Notes: a model not told the origin generated them from the sequence alone. DNA of 7,199 bases from Methanobacterium sp. (GCA_003164415.1 PLTK01000031.1:11204-18402), one strand, 5' to 3'; shown: positions 1 to 6,381, counted from the first letter of the stretch. A program made the numbers and translations.

Positions 1-446
1 TGGGTATACTGCTCAACAATCATAACAGACAGTTTAGAAATTTGGAATACGCTGATCAGACACTTTGGTGGCTTAACATAATCTTTTTAGCATTTATTGT
101 TCTAGTTCCATTTGTCACATCGATCTGGATAGAATATGGAGATACCACAATAGGAGTCTTATTTTTCCACTTTGACATGTTAATATCTGGTCTTTTACTC
201 TACTTTATGTGGTCATATATCCAGAAAAATAGCTATCTTCTCAGGAAGGATATAACTCAAAAAACGGTTAAAATTATTAATTATAGAAATTTAATCTTCC
301 CAATTGCCTCACTTATCGCTATAGGAATCGCCTTCTTCTCTCCAATACTTAGTAACGTAGCATATCTATTGATTCTGTTAGTTGTTGGGAGAACTATTGA
401 ATTAACCTTCCTTAATCCTTGGAAAAAAAGAAACCCAAAGGATTAG
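1..446 (+). CDS. TMEM175/DUF1211 family membrane protein, 3' part (5' end outside window)
   Basis: The reading frame is open from the left edge (first complete codon at position 3) to a TAG stop at 444-446, so the N-terminus is missing. The visible part begins with a His/Asn/Arg-rich stretch (NHNRQFRNLEYAD) followed by WWLN and a segment ending in VPF. This resembles the loop and third helix of prokaryotic TMEM175 (DUF1211) proteins, where HxR...LLWLN...LLPF is typical. Four membrane helices can be read, with strongly hydrophobic stretches after WWLN, after GDTTIG, at FPIASLIAIGIAFF and near the C-terminus. They fit TM3-TM6 of the six-helix subunit. Characterised prokaryotic TMEM175 proteins are tetrameric potassium-selective channels. 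Their pore motif (FSD in TM1) would lie upstream of this window, so channel function cannot be checked. The tail is short and basic (KKRNPKD). An MFS exporter gene follows on the same strand 47 bp later; a functional link is not evident. Confidence 0.72.
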   Translation, partial: GILLNNHNRQFRNLEYADQTLWWLNIIFLAFIVLVPFVTSIWIEYGDTTIGVLFFHFDMLISGLLLYFMWSYIQKNSYLLRKDITQKTVKIINYRNLIFPIASLIAIGIAFFSPILSNVAYLLILLVVGRTIELTFLNPWKKRNPKD

Positions 447-480
447 TAATTGTAGATAATATCAAATATAAAAATAACGT

Positions 481-485
481 GGTGA
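481..485 (+). promoter_or_regulatory. Ribosome binding site (GGTGA) deciding the TTG start of the first MFS gene
   Basis: GGTGA lies 8 nt before a TTG codon at 494. It supports 494 as the start rather than the longer in-frame TTG at 419, which overlaps the previous gene, or the internal ATG at 512. The start at 494 gives an N-terminus that aligns without gaps to the downstream paralogue's TTG start. Confidence 0.55.
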
Positions 486-493
486 ATATTTTC

Positions 494-2032
494 TTGGAAA
501 ATAATCAAGATATGGTGAAAATTGGTTGGGCTGCCCTTATTGCTGTTTCATTATCTTCATTTATAATTTCACTTGATAGTACGTTTATGAACGTGGCCAT
601 ATCCAATCTAGTTGTTGATCTTAATACCACATTATCATCTATACAGTTAATTATTGCTGTTTATGCCTTGACAATGGCTTCATTAATGCTTGTAGGGGCT
701 AAGTTGCAGGAAGTTATGGGCAGGAAAAATACATTCATTGCAGGGGCAGTTATTTTTGGTATCGGAACTTCCATAGCTACTTTAAGTATAAATTCATGGA
801 TGCTTCTCATTGGATGGTCCATTTTAGAAGGTGCAGGAGCAGCTCTTATGCTACCAGCTACTGCTTCAATAATCACGGGTACATACTCTGGAAAGAATCG
901 TACATTCGCCTTGGGAATATGGACAGCAATGGGTGGTATTGCATCTGCAACAGGTCCATTAGTAGGAGGAATCCTAACTACATTCATAAGCTGGAGATTG
1001 GGATTTGGTATTGAATTCATAATAATACTAATTATTCTAGCATTATCTAAAAGATTAAAATACTTCCCACCATCAATGAAATTTTCACAGTTAGACAAAT
1101 TAGGAGTGCTTTTATCGTCCTTTGGAATATTTTTAATAGTTCTAGGAATTTTTAGTATAAATTCCTATAAAAACTTTGACGTGCCTGCATTTATTAGTGG
1201 AATAGGGATATTACTATTGATATTATTTTATTTTAAAGAAAAACAAGTTATTAACAGGGAAAAAAGACCTCTCACAGATATCAGACTTTTAAAAAACAGA
1301 AATTTTCTTCTTGGATTGCTTTCTAGATTGGTATTATCTCTAGCCCTTGCAGGAGCTGTTTTCATATTACCTGTTTTTTTTCAGCAGGAAAGGGGTGCAA
1401 ATGCATTTACAACAGGTCTTGCTATTTTACCATTAACCCTGGGTGTTTTGATCTTTTCATTGATTTCTTCAAGATTATCCAATAGAATCGCAACACATCA
1501 TCTCGTCTCCATAGGATTTTTTATAGCCATGTTATCAAGTTTTTTTCTCAGTTACCAGTTTAGCTTAACTACACAAATAGCAGATATTATTCCCGGAACT
1601 TTGATTCTGGGGATGGGTTTGGGTTTAGCTTTACCCTTAACAGCTAATATAATATTATCCTCTGCAGACCCAGATAAACAATCCGATGCTTCAGGTATTA
1701 TGTCTACTAGCATAAGTCTTGGATCATCCCTGGGAACGGCAATTATAGGTATTGTTTTGATATTTGCCACCCTTAACGGATTATATGCAGCATATGATCA
1801 TAATTATCCAAATCAATTTGATAAAAATCATATAAATCAAAAATTGACGGTTTACGAAGAAAAATTAACTACCACCCATGAGGTATTAAAATCGAATCAA
1901 TCATCAATATTATACACAGTTGTTAATGAAACAGTCAGAAATGCTATGGGAATAGCATTTGAATTTATATCATTTATTTTCTTAATAAGTTTCATAATTT
2001 CACTATTTATAAAACCCTTGAAGTTGAAGTGA
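494..2032 (+). CDS. MFS drug/proton antiporter, DHA2 (EmrB/QacA-like) family, copy 1
   Basis: The product is predicted to be an integral membrane exporter of about 512 residues with 14 helices, using the proton gradient to expel drugs or other amphipathic compounds; the substrate is unknown. Visible family marks are TM1 SLDSTFMNVAISNL with Asp28, motif A-like GAKLQEVMGRKN in the loop after TM2, and the TM5 antiporter motif (GGIASATGPLVGG). A long polar loop of about 60 residues precedes the last helix, as in QacA-type proteins. I chose TTG 494 because it has a GGTGA site and because LENNQDMVKIGW matches residue for residue the start of the second copy (MEKKSNVPKIGW). TTG 419 would add 25 residues and overlap the upstream gene; ATG 512 is the other option. 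It is a tandem paralogue of the next gene, about 80% identical over residues 9-133 by hand count. It may be read through from the upstream gene, or from a weak TATA-like AAATATAAAAA just before it. Confidence 0.88.
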   Translation: MENNQDMVKIGWAALIAVSLSSFIISLDSTFMNVAISNLVVDLNTTLSSIQLIIAVYALTMASLMLVGAKLQEVMGRKNTFIAGAVIFGIGTSIATLSINSWMLLIGWSILEGAGAALMLPATASIITGTYSGKNRTFALGIWTAMGGIASATGPLVGGILTTFISWRLGFGIEFIIILIILALSKRLKYFPPSMKFSQLDKLGVLLSSFGIFLIVLGIFSINSYKNFDVPAFISGIGILLLILFYFKEKQVINREKRPLTDIRLLKNRNFLLGLLSRLVLSLALAGAVFILPVFFQQERGANAFTTGLAILPLTLGVLIFSLISSRLSNRIATHHLVSIGFFIAMLSSFFLSYQFSLTTQIADIIPGTLILGMGLGLALPLTANIILSSADPDKQSDASGIMSTSISLGSSLGTAIIGIVLIFATLNGLYAAYDHNYPNQFDKNHINQKLTVYEEKLTTTHEVLKSNQSSILYTVVNETVRNAMGIAFEFISFIFLISFIISLFIKPLKLK

Positions 2033-2126
2033 ACTATATCGTATTCTATTAACATGAATTAATATAACCAAATGATGAGTCACTAAATTTTTTTTATAAT
2101 TAATTGAATGTAGGGGTTAAGTTATT
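2033..2126 (+). promoter_or_regulatory. Intergenic gap between the MFS paralogues, possible weak promoter and T tract
   Basis: The 94-bp gap holds an AATATAAC TATA-like element near 2061-2068 and a run of eight T at 2088-2095. The first could drive the second MFS gene from about 2090, and the T run could end transcripts of the first gene or be a second AT-rich promoter element (TTTATAAT). No strong hairpin was seen. The pair could equally be one transcript. Confidence 0.3.
2112..2116 (+). promoter_or_regulatory. Ribosome binding site (AGGGG) for the second MFS gene
   Basis: AGGGG lies 10 nt before the TTG at 2127, a workable archaeal Shine-Dalgarno spacing. It supports a non-ATG start, as in the first copy. 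Confidence 0.5.
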
Positions 2127-3686
2127 TTGGAAAAAAAATCTAATGTACCTAAAATTGGATGGGCCGCCCTTATAGTTGTGTCTTTATCTTCTTTCATAAT
2201 TTCACTCGATAATACTTTTATGAACGTAGCAATAAGCAATTTAGTTATTGATCTACACACAACTGTTGATTTTATCCAAGTAATTATAACAGTTTATGCC
2301 CTTACAATGGCTTCTTTAATGCTTCTAGGCAGTAAAATGCAAGATGTGACTGGTCGAAAAAATTCATTCATTGCGGGTGCAATCATATTTGGGATTGGAA
2401 CAACCATAGCTGCTTTAAGCATTAATGCGAATATGTTACTAATAGGTTGGTCAATTTTTGAAGGAATTGGAGCGGCACTTATGACACCAGCTACTGCTTC
2501 AATTATCATTGGAACTTACAATGGTGAGAACGCCACATTTGCATTGGGTGTTAGAACATCAATGGCCACTATTGGTGCAGGAGCTGGCCCACTTATAGGT
2601 GGAATTTTGACTACATTCTTTAGCTGGCGATGGGGATTTGGACTTGAACTAGTAATTGTAATAGTCATACTCTCATTATCACAGAAACTGAAATATTTCT
2701 CTCCATCAATGAAATTTTCAGAGTTAGATAAATTAGGTGTAGTCCTATCAACAACAGGAATACTTTTATTTGTTACTGGATTTTTAACCCTGAATTCAAT
2801 GAGTAACTATGATATTTCTCCATTTATAATAGGACTCGGAATGTTATTGCTTATAATATTCTACTACAGAGAAAAACATATGCTAAACAGTAAAAATAAA
2901 TCTATTACAGATATACGACTTTTTAAAAACAGAAACTTCACACTTGGGACACTCTCAAGGATGGTATTGAATCTTGCCCTTGCTGGTGCTGTTTTTATCC
3001 TACCAGTATTCTTTCAGCAGGAAACTGGTGCCAGTGCATTTGTGACTGGATTGGCCATTTTACCATTAACTCTAGGAGTTTTGATTTTCTCAATATTAGC
3101 ATCAAAAATATCAACTAAAATTGCACCCCACATCTTAATTTCTATTGGATTCTTAATAGCTTTATTAAGCACGCTTTATCTTAGCTATCAATTCAATTTA
3201 AATACACAAATAATTAACACAGTGCCTGGAACATTATTATTAGGGATGGGATTAGGTATTGCTCTTCCATTAACTGCTAACATAATATTGTCATCTGTGC
3301 ATTCACGTGAACAATCTGATGCAGCCGGGCTCATGTCTACAAGTGCAAGTTTGGGTTCATCAATGGGAACTGCAGTAATAGGTTTGGTTTTGATACTTGG
3401 AACATTAAATGGGTTATATGCTGCTGTTGACCAGAACTATCCAAATCAATTTGACAAAAATCAGATCAATCAAAAATTAAATGTATATGAAGAAAAGGTT
3501 GGAACAACCCATCAAGTAATTGAAGCAAATAAATCATCAGTATTATACACTATTATCAATGCTACTGTAAGAGATGCTATGAAAACCGCATTTGAGTTTG
3601 TATCATTTATTTTCTTAATAAGCTTCATTATTTCATTATTTATTAAACCATTGAAACGTCAGAAGGATATAAAATATAATTATTAA
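2127..3686 (+). CDS. MFS drug/proton antiporter, DHA2 (EmrB/QacA-like) family, copy 2
   Basis: A 519-residue predicted 14-helix exporter in the cytoplasmic membrane, paralogous to the gene just upstream. The TM1 motif SLDNTFMNVAISNL carries Asp28. Motif A-like GSKMQDVTGRK spans residues 68-78, and the antiporter motif around residues 141-159 ends in GAGAGPLIGG. A large polar loop at about 428-488 (NYPNQFDKN and following) separates the last two helices. Compared with copy 1 it has Arg143 in place of Trp at the start of the TM5 motif, and it differs in the first extracellular loop (VDF against LSS); these could reflect different substrates. The start is TTG behind AGGGG. The C-terminus is longer and more basic or polar (KRQKDIKYNY) than in copy 1. 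The family assignment is firm; the substrate is not known and nothing nearby names it. Confidence 0.9.
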   Translation: MEKKSNVPKIGWAALIVVSLSSFIISLDNTFMNVAISNLVIDLHTTVDFIQVIITVYALTMASLMLLGSKMQDVTGRKNSFIAGAIIFGIGTTIAALSINANMLLIGWSIFEGIGAALMTPATASIIIGTYNGENATFALGVRTSMATIGAGAGPLIGGILTTFFSWRWGFGLELVIVIVILSLSQKLKYFSPSMKFSELDKLGVVLSTTGILLFVTGFLTLNSMSNYDISPFIIGLGMLLLIIFYYREKHMLNSKNKSITDIRLFKNRNFTLGTLSRMVLNLALAGAVFILPVFFQQETGASAFVTGLAILPLTLGVLIFSILASKISTKIAPHILISIGFLIALLSTLYLSYQFNLNTQIINTVPGTLLLGMGLGIALPLTANIILSSVHSREQSDAAGLMSTSASLGSSMGTAVIGLVLILGTLNGLYAAVDQNYPNQFDKNQINQKLNVYEEKVGTTHQVIEANKSSVLYTIINATVRDAMKTAFEFVSFIFLISFIISLFIKPLKRQKDIKYNY

Positions 3687-3703
3687 TATTTCAATTTATA
3701 ACT

Positions 3704-3752
3704 TTTACAGATTGGGATTTTAATCTGTAAATTTATTCTACTATTTTTTTTT
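3704..3752 (+). terminator. Hairpin plus T9 tract after the MFS block
   Basis: A perfect 10-bp inverted repeat, TTTACAGATT (3704-3713) and AATCTGTAAA (3722-3731), encloses an 8-nt loop. It starts 17 bp after the second MFS stop and is followed by T-rich DNA with nine consecutive T at 3744-3752. This is a convincing end point for the exporter transcript, though in archaea the T tract may matter more than the stem. Confidence 0.7.
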
Positions 3753-3891
3753 ATATTTCAAATATCAAAATTTTAGATTCCATTAAATTTCATTTGTACT
3801 ATCTGATACACCACTCAATTTATTAAAATTATTGTGGGAATATTAAATAAACATCTGTTAATGTGTTGAACTTGACCATTAGCCCAAATTG
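3753..3891. other. AT-rich non-coding spacer before the tRNA promoter
   Basis: No credible ORF is seen. The stretch includes TGTACTAT at 3795-3802 within TGTA...TACA outer arms (3795-3810). The same 8-mer forms the left part of the palindrome before the CDF gene. AGCCCA at 3881-3886 pairs with TGGGCT at 3921-3926, on the far side of the TATA box. Neither element is clearly functional. Confidence 0.4.
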
Positions 3892-3899
3892 TTATATAC
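3892..3899 (+). promoter_or_regulatory. TATA box, probable promoter of the tRNA-Gln gene
   Basis: TTATATAC resembles the archaeal TATA consensus. Transcription would start about 25 bp downstream, near 3920, leaving a leader of roughly 45 nt before the mature tRNA at 3966 for RNase P to remove. No better TATA element lies nearer the tRNA. Confidence 0.5.
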
Positions 3900-3965
3900 T
3901 ATGAAATCAAATCATGAAACTGGGCTTATTATCTTGAGATTTACAAGTTAAAGCTGTACACTATT

Positions 3966-4037
3966 AGTCCCTTGGGGTAGTGGCAATCCTGTGAGACTCT
4001 GGATCTTTCGACGGCGGTTCGACTCCGCCAGGGACTA
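3966..4037 (+). tRNA. tRNA-Gln (anticodon CTG)
   Basis: A complete 72-nt cloverleaf is visible. The acceptor stem AGTCCCT (3966-3972) pairs perfectly with AGGGACT (4030-4036), with discriminator A at 4037. The D stem is GGGT (3975-3978) with ATCC (3986-3989). The anticodon loop is CTCTGGA (3997-4003) with anticodon CTG at 3999-4001, reading CAG. The T stem GGCGG (4013-4017) pairs with CCGCC (4025-4029) around TTCGACT. No CCA is encoded. The A1-U72 pair is the known identity feature of archaeal tRNA-Gln, which is first charged with glutamate and then amidated by GatDE. The anticodon stem is weak: 3992/4008 is T-T, 3993/4007 is G-T, then three normal pairs, with a possible extra G-C pair at 3991/4009. 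Confidence 0.93.
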
Positions 4038-4046
4038 CTAATAACA

Positions 4047-4089
4047 TCACCGGATACCAGATTCGGTGAACAACAAATTTTTATTTTTT
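4047..4089 (+). terminator. Hairpin plus T tracts downstream of the tRNA
   Basis: TCACCGGAT (4047-4055) pairs with ATTCGGTGA (4061-4069) over nine positions, one being G-T, around the 5-nt loop ACCAG. It begins 10 nt after the tRNA and is followed by T5 and T6 runs (4078-4082, 4084-4089). It most likely ends the tRNA transcript. A stable 3' RNA tail with its own role is possible but unsupported. Confidence 0.6.
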
Positions 4090-4407
4090 AGTAATACAAC
4101 TAATATTTTATTTCTACACGTATTTTGTTCAAGACCCCTAGACCAATCAAGGAATTTAGATACATTTTTCATAAAAAAAATGCATTCTCTAAAAATTAGT
4201 TTAGAAGTGTTTATAAAAATATTTTTATTATTTTGCCGGTATTAATTAATATTATTCATAAAATAAAATTTGATTCTATAAAGTTTGATTTTAATGATCC
4301 TAAAATCCTAAAGTTACCATGTTAAGGTATAGAAAATATACTTCTAATTTTTTTTTATAATAAATTTTATTTGAATCAAATGTAATTATATCCCATAGGT
4401 TTTCTAC
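4090..4407. other. AT-rich non-coding region upstream of the CDF promoter
   Basis: No ORF or RNA gene is recognisable. It contains several AT-rich palindromes: a perfect 16-bp one at 4213-4228 (A5-T-A-T5 core), a 12-bp one at 4240-4251, a GATTTTA/TAAAATC inverted repeat at 4287-4307, and ATTTGA-A-TCAAAT at 4369-4381. In DNA this AT-rich some of these are expected by chance. The last is the nearest to the CDF promoter and could be a second protein-binding site. Confidence 0.4.
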
Positions 4408-4421
4408 TGTACTATAGTACA
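4408..4421 (+). promoter_or_regulatory. 14-bp perfect palindrome, candidate operator of the CDF gene
   Basis: TGTACTATAGTACA is a perfect inverted repeat ending where the TATA box begins, so it covers the position of the TFB recognition element. A protein bound here would be expected to block or assist TBP/TFB loading. A partial copy, TACTATA, recurs at 4442-4448, 32 bp downstream and close to the predicted transcription start. The downstream gene encodes winged-helix-like domains, which makes autoregulation a reasonable hypothesis. Confidence 0.55.
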
Positions 4422-4422
4422 A

Positions 4423-4430
4423 TATATAAA
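4423..4430 (+). promoter_or_regulatory. TATA box of the wHTH-CDF gene
   Basis: TATATAAA is a strong match to the archaeal TATA box. It predicts a start near 4448-4453 and a 5' leader of about 25 nt carrying the GGAG site at 4466-4469, 6 nt before the ATG. Confidence 0.65.
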
Positions 4431-4475
4431 GTTTAACACCATACTATATTCAAACTAATTATTCTGGAGTTAAAA

Positions 4476-5858
4476 ATGAGTAAAGAAGAATATAAACCAA
4501 TTGGATACGAAAAATTCATTTTAATGGCCATTTTAAAAAGTGGTGTGATAAGTTTAAACGAATTAGAGGATAGTACCATTGTTTTTATTTCGAGTATATG
4601 GTACAACGTACATTACGGGAAAACCTACAATATACTAGGTAGGATACTCCTGCTATTATTCAGATTTAGGGATCATGTGTACGATAAGTACTATACATGG
4701 GCAAGAGAAGAAAAAAAATTAAAAAACGTTACAGGTACTGAAGATTACATTATAGAACTGAGTAATAAGGGTTTAGTTAAAAAAACTGATGGAAAATATG
4801 AATTAACAGCAGAAGGTAAAATAGTAGCATCTAGAATAGTTGAAAGGCTTGGAAAAAGAGCAGAATTAATTAAAACCCGTTTATTTAAACCTTCAAGTGC
4901 GGCTATCAATACAACATTTGTTGATGGGATAATGGCTTTCTTTAAACTATCAATCGGTTTTATAACTGGTAGTGTAGGACTTATAAGTGATGGTACAGAC
5001 AGTGCTACAGATACAATATCTGCATTTCTTGTTTGGATTGGTATTAAATTAAAACATGAATCACTGAGCACATTACTGGTAATAATACTTCTATTTGTTG
5101 CATCTATTACAGTTGGATTCGAGTCGCTCTCCAGGATATATGCTGCATTGACCTCAACTATTAGTCCAATTATAGATCCTACCTATGTAATTATAATTGA
5201 GGGACTTGCAATATTTATTTATGCTGGACTTTATTTTTATCAACGCCAAGTAGGTAGAGCTTCAGGCAGTTTAACACTCATATCTCAATCTGTGGATTCT
5301 AAAAACCATATATTCATAGCATCTTCTGTTGTAATTGGAGCTATATTCTCAATATTTGGAATTTATTATGTTGATGCAATTGTAGGTGCTGTTGTAGCAT
5401 TTAGAATATTCACAGATGCTGTGGCACTTTTAAAAGACGAAATCCACTCTATGAAAGGTGAAGAAACAGACTTACACAAATATAAAACCCCCGTAGGGGA
5501 TTATGTGCAAGATGGAAAGATGAAAGCCTTCAGAATATGGGTAATTTTCGCTGTTTGGTCTCGACAAATTATGAATAAAGAGGATATAATAAATTCACTC
5601 GATACCATGTATACAAAGACATATATACCGGTTTTAAGCGAATTAAATTTAATTCCCGAGGATAAAATTGGGTTTAAAAGTGAATTTGATAAAATAATGG
5701 ATCCTTTAGTTAAAAGAAATTTTGTAAGCCAGGACGGTAACAATTTTAAAGTTACAGAAAGTGGAATTAAACGTTTTAAACGTTTTAACGACCTTTTCCG
5801 TTACTACGATGTGCATTATTCTGATCTGTTAATGTTAGATGTTGAGAGTGAAACTTAA
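4476..5858 (+). CDS. CDF-type cation transporter core flanked by two winged-helix-like domains
   Basis: A 460-residue protein with ATG start and GGAG 6 nt upstream. The core (about 146-320) matches a cation diffusion facilitator, with six helices at roughly 148-168, 175-193, 197-217, 234-256, 276-298 and 299-319. The TM1-TM2 signature is SVGLISDGTDSATD. CDF proteins exchange divalent metals (Zn, Fe, Mn, Co) for protons, with the ion bound by four residues in TM2 and TM5. Here these would be Asp175, Asp179, Asp274 and His278; the D-x3-H order in TM5 is uncommon. Residues 10-125 resemble a winged helix with an insertion; the wing is LSNKGLVKKTDGKYELTAEG (95-114). Residues 350-437 resemble a second one, ending LVKRNFVSQDGNNFKVTESG. 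The usual ferredoxin-like CDF tail is not apparent. It could be a metal transporter with regulatory arms, or a membrane-bound metal sensor no longer transporting. The CDF assignment is fairly firm; the winged-helix domains are inferred from pattern alone. Confidence 0.82.
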   Translation: MSKEEYKPIGYEKFILMAILKSGVISLNELEDSTIVFISSIWYNVHYGKTYNILGRILLLLFRFRDHVYDKYYTWAREEKKLKNVTGTEDYIIELSNKGLVKKTDGKYELTAEGKIVASRIVERLGKRAELIKTRLFKPSSAAINTTFVDGIMAFFKLSIGFITGSVGLISDGTDSATDTISAFLVWIGIKLKHESLSTLLVIILLFVASITVGFESLSRIYAALTSTISPIIDPTYVIIIEGLAIFIYAGLYFYQRQVGRASGSLTLISQSVDSKNHIFIASSVVIGAIFSIFGIYYVDAIVGAVVAFRIFTDAVALLKDEIHSMKGEETDLHKYKTPVGDYVQDGKMKAFRIWVIFAVWSRQIMNKEDIINSLDTMYTKTYIPVLSELNLIPEDKIGFKSEFDKIMDPLVKRNFVSQDGNNFKVTESGIKRFKRFNDLFRYYDVHYSDLLMLDVESET

Positions 5859-5866
5859 TCACTCTC
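5844..5866. terminator. Inverted repeat across two abutting convergent stop codons
   Basis: GAGAGTGA (5844-5851) and TCACTCTC (5859-5866) form a perfect 8-bp stem with loop AACTTAA. The + strand TAA (5856-5858) and the - strand TGA (5859-5861) directly abut within it. It could act as a bidirectional terminator or transcript end, although neither side has a long T tract right after it. Confidence 0.45.
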
Positions 5867-6335
5867 TTCCTACCAAAAAATCTCTTAGTTTATCTCGGTT
5901 AATCCTTGCGTTAACATCTAGGGGATTTATTTCTAATGCCTTGTTAAAACAGATCATACCAGATTCAAGATCACCGGAATTGGCTAAAGCAGCGCCTTTA
6001 TTACTTAATGCATTATTATCTTCGGGGTTTATGGACAGGGCTTGGTCAAAACAGTCAACAGCAGATTCATAATCATCCATCTCATAGTAAACTGCCCCCT
6101 TGTTAACCCAAAGTTCAGCATTTTCTTTATCTATTGAAATAGCCTTATCAAATGTTATTATGGCCTTTTCATATTCTTTTAATAATCTTAAAACATTTCC
6201 CTTGTTGTTAAGTGACTGTATAAATTTTGGATCTATTTCTAGAGCAGTATCATAGCATTTAAGTGCTTCTTTATATTGGCCATTACCAAAAAAAGCAAGT
6301 CCTTCATTGTTCCATTCTCCAGGATGTTTTGTCAT
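5859..6335 (-). CDS. Small tetratricopeptide repeat (TPR) protein
   Basis: A 158-residue soluble protein made almost wholly of four 34-residue TPR units at about residues 7-40, 41-74, 75-108 and 109-142, closed by a charged helix (ARINRDKLRDFL). Each unit shows the W/L...G/A...Y...A...F/Y..A L..P pattern, for example KGAVYYEMDDYESAVDCFDQ. No signal peptide or membrane segment is seen. Short TPR proteins are protein-protein adaptors and are abundant in Methanobacteriales; the partner is unknown. ATG at 6335 is preceded by AAAGGAG with a 6-nt gap. It lies 87 bp downstream of the response regulator on the same strand and may share its transcript, or use its own TATA-like element. It converges on the CDF gene with no base between the stop codons. 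Confidence 0.88.
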   Translation of the reverse strand: MTKHPGEWNNEGLAFFGNGQYKEALKCYDTALEIDPKFIQSLNNKGNVLRLLKEYEKAIITFDKAISIDKENAELWVNKGAVYYEMDDYESAVDCFDQALSINPEDNNALSNKGAALANSGDLESGMICFNKALEINPLDVNARINRDKLRDFLVGRE

Positions 6336-6381
6336 GAAATTCTCCTTTAATTATTTTTAGAACTGCCCGATTAAATATCTT

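Noticed and set aside
661..1098. Open frame of 145 codons on the - strand
   Set aside because: It lies wholly inside the first MFS gene in antisense, has no family resemblance and arises from the codon bias of the real gene.
2071..2084. TGAGTCA-centred symmetric site between the MFS genes as an operator
   Set aside because: Only a 7-bp odd-centred palindrome, with no repeat before the first copy. It is too short to support.
4013..4037. tRNA 3' end as an integration attachment site
   Set aside because: No second copy of the tRNA 3' end and no integrase gene is visible in the window.
3687..4475. CRISPR array or tandem repeats in the long spacer
   Set aside because: No regularly spaced direct repeats were found; the repetition is only short AT-rich strings.
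4745..5071. Open frame of 108 codons on the - strand
   Set aside because: Antisense to the CDF core. It has no ribosome binding site or recognisable motif, and it mirrors the hydrophobic codons of the true gene.
5839..6072. Open frame of 77 codons on the + strand
   Set aside because: A Ser/Leu-rich shadow of the TPR repeats on the opposite strand, overlapping the end of the CDF gene.
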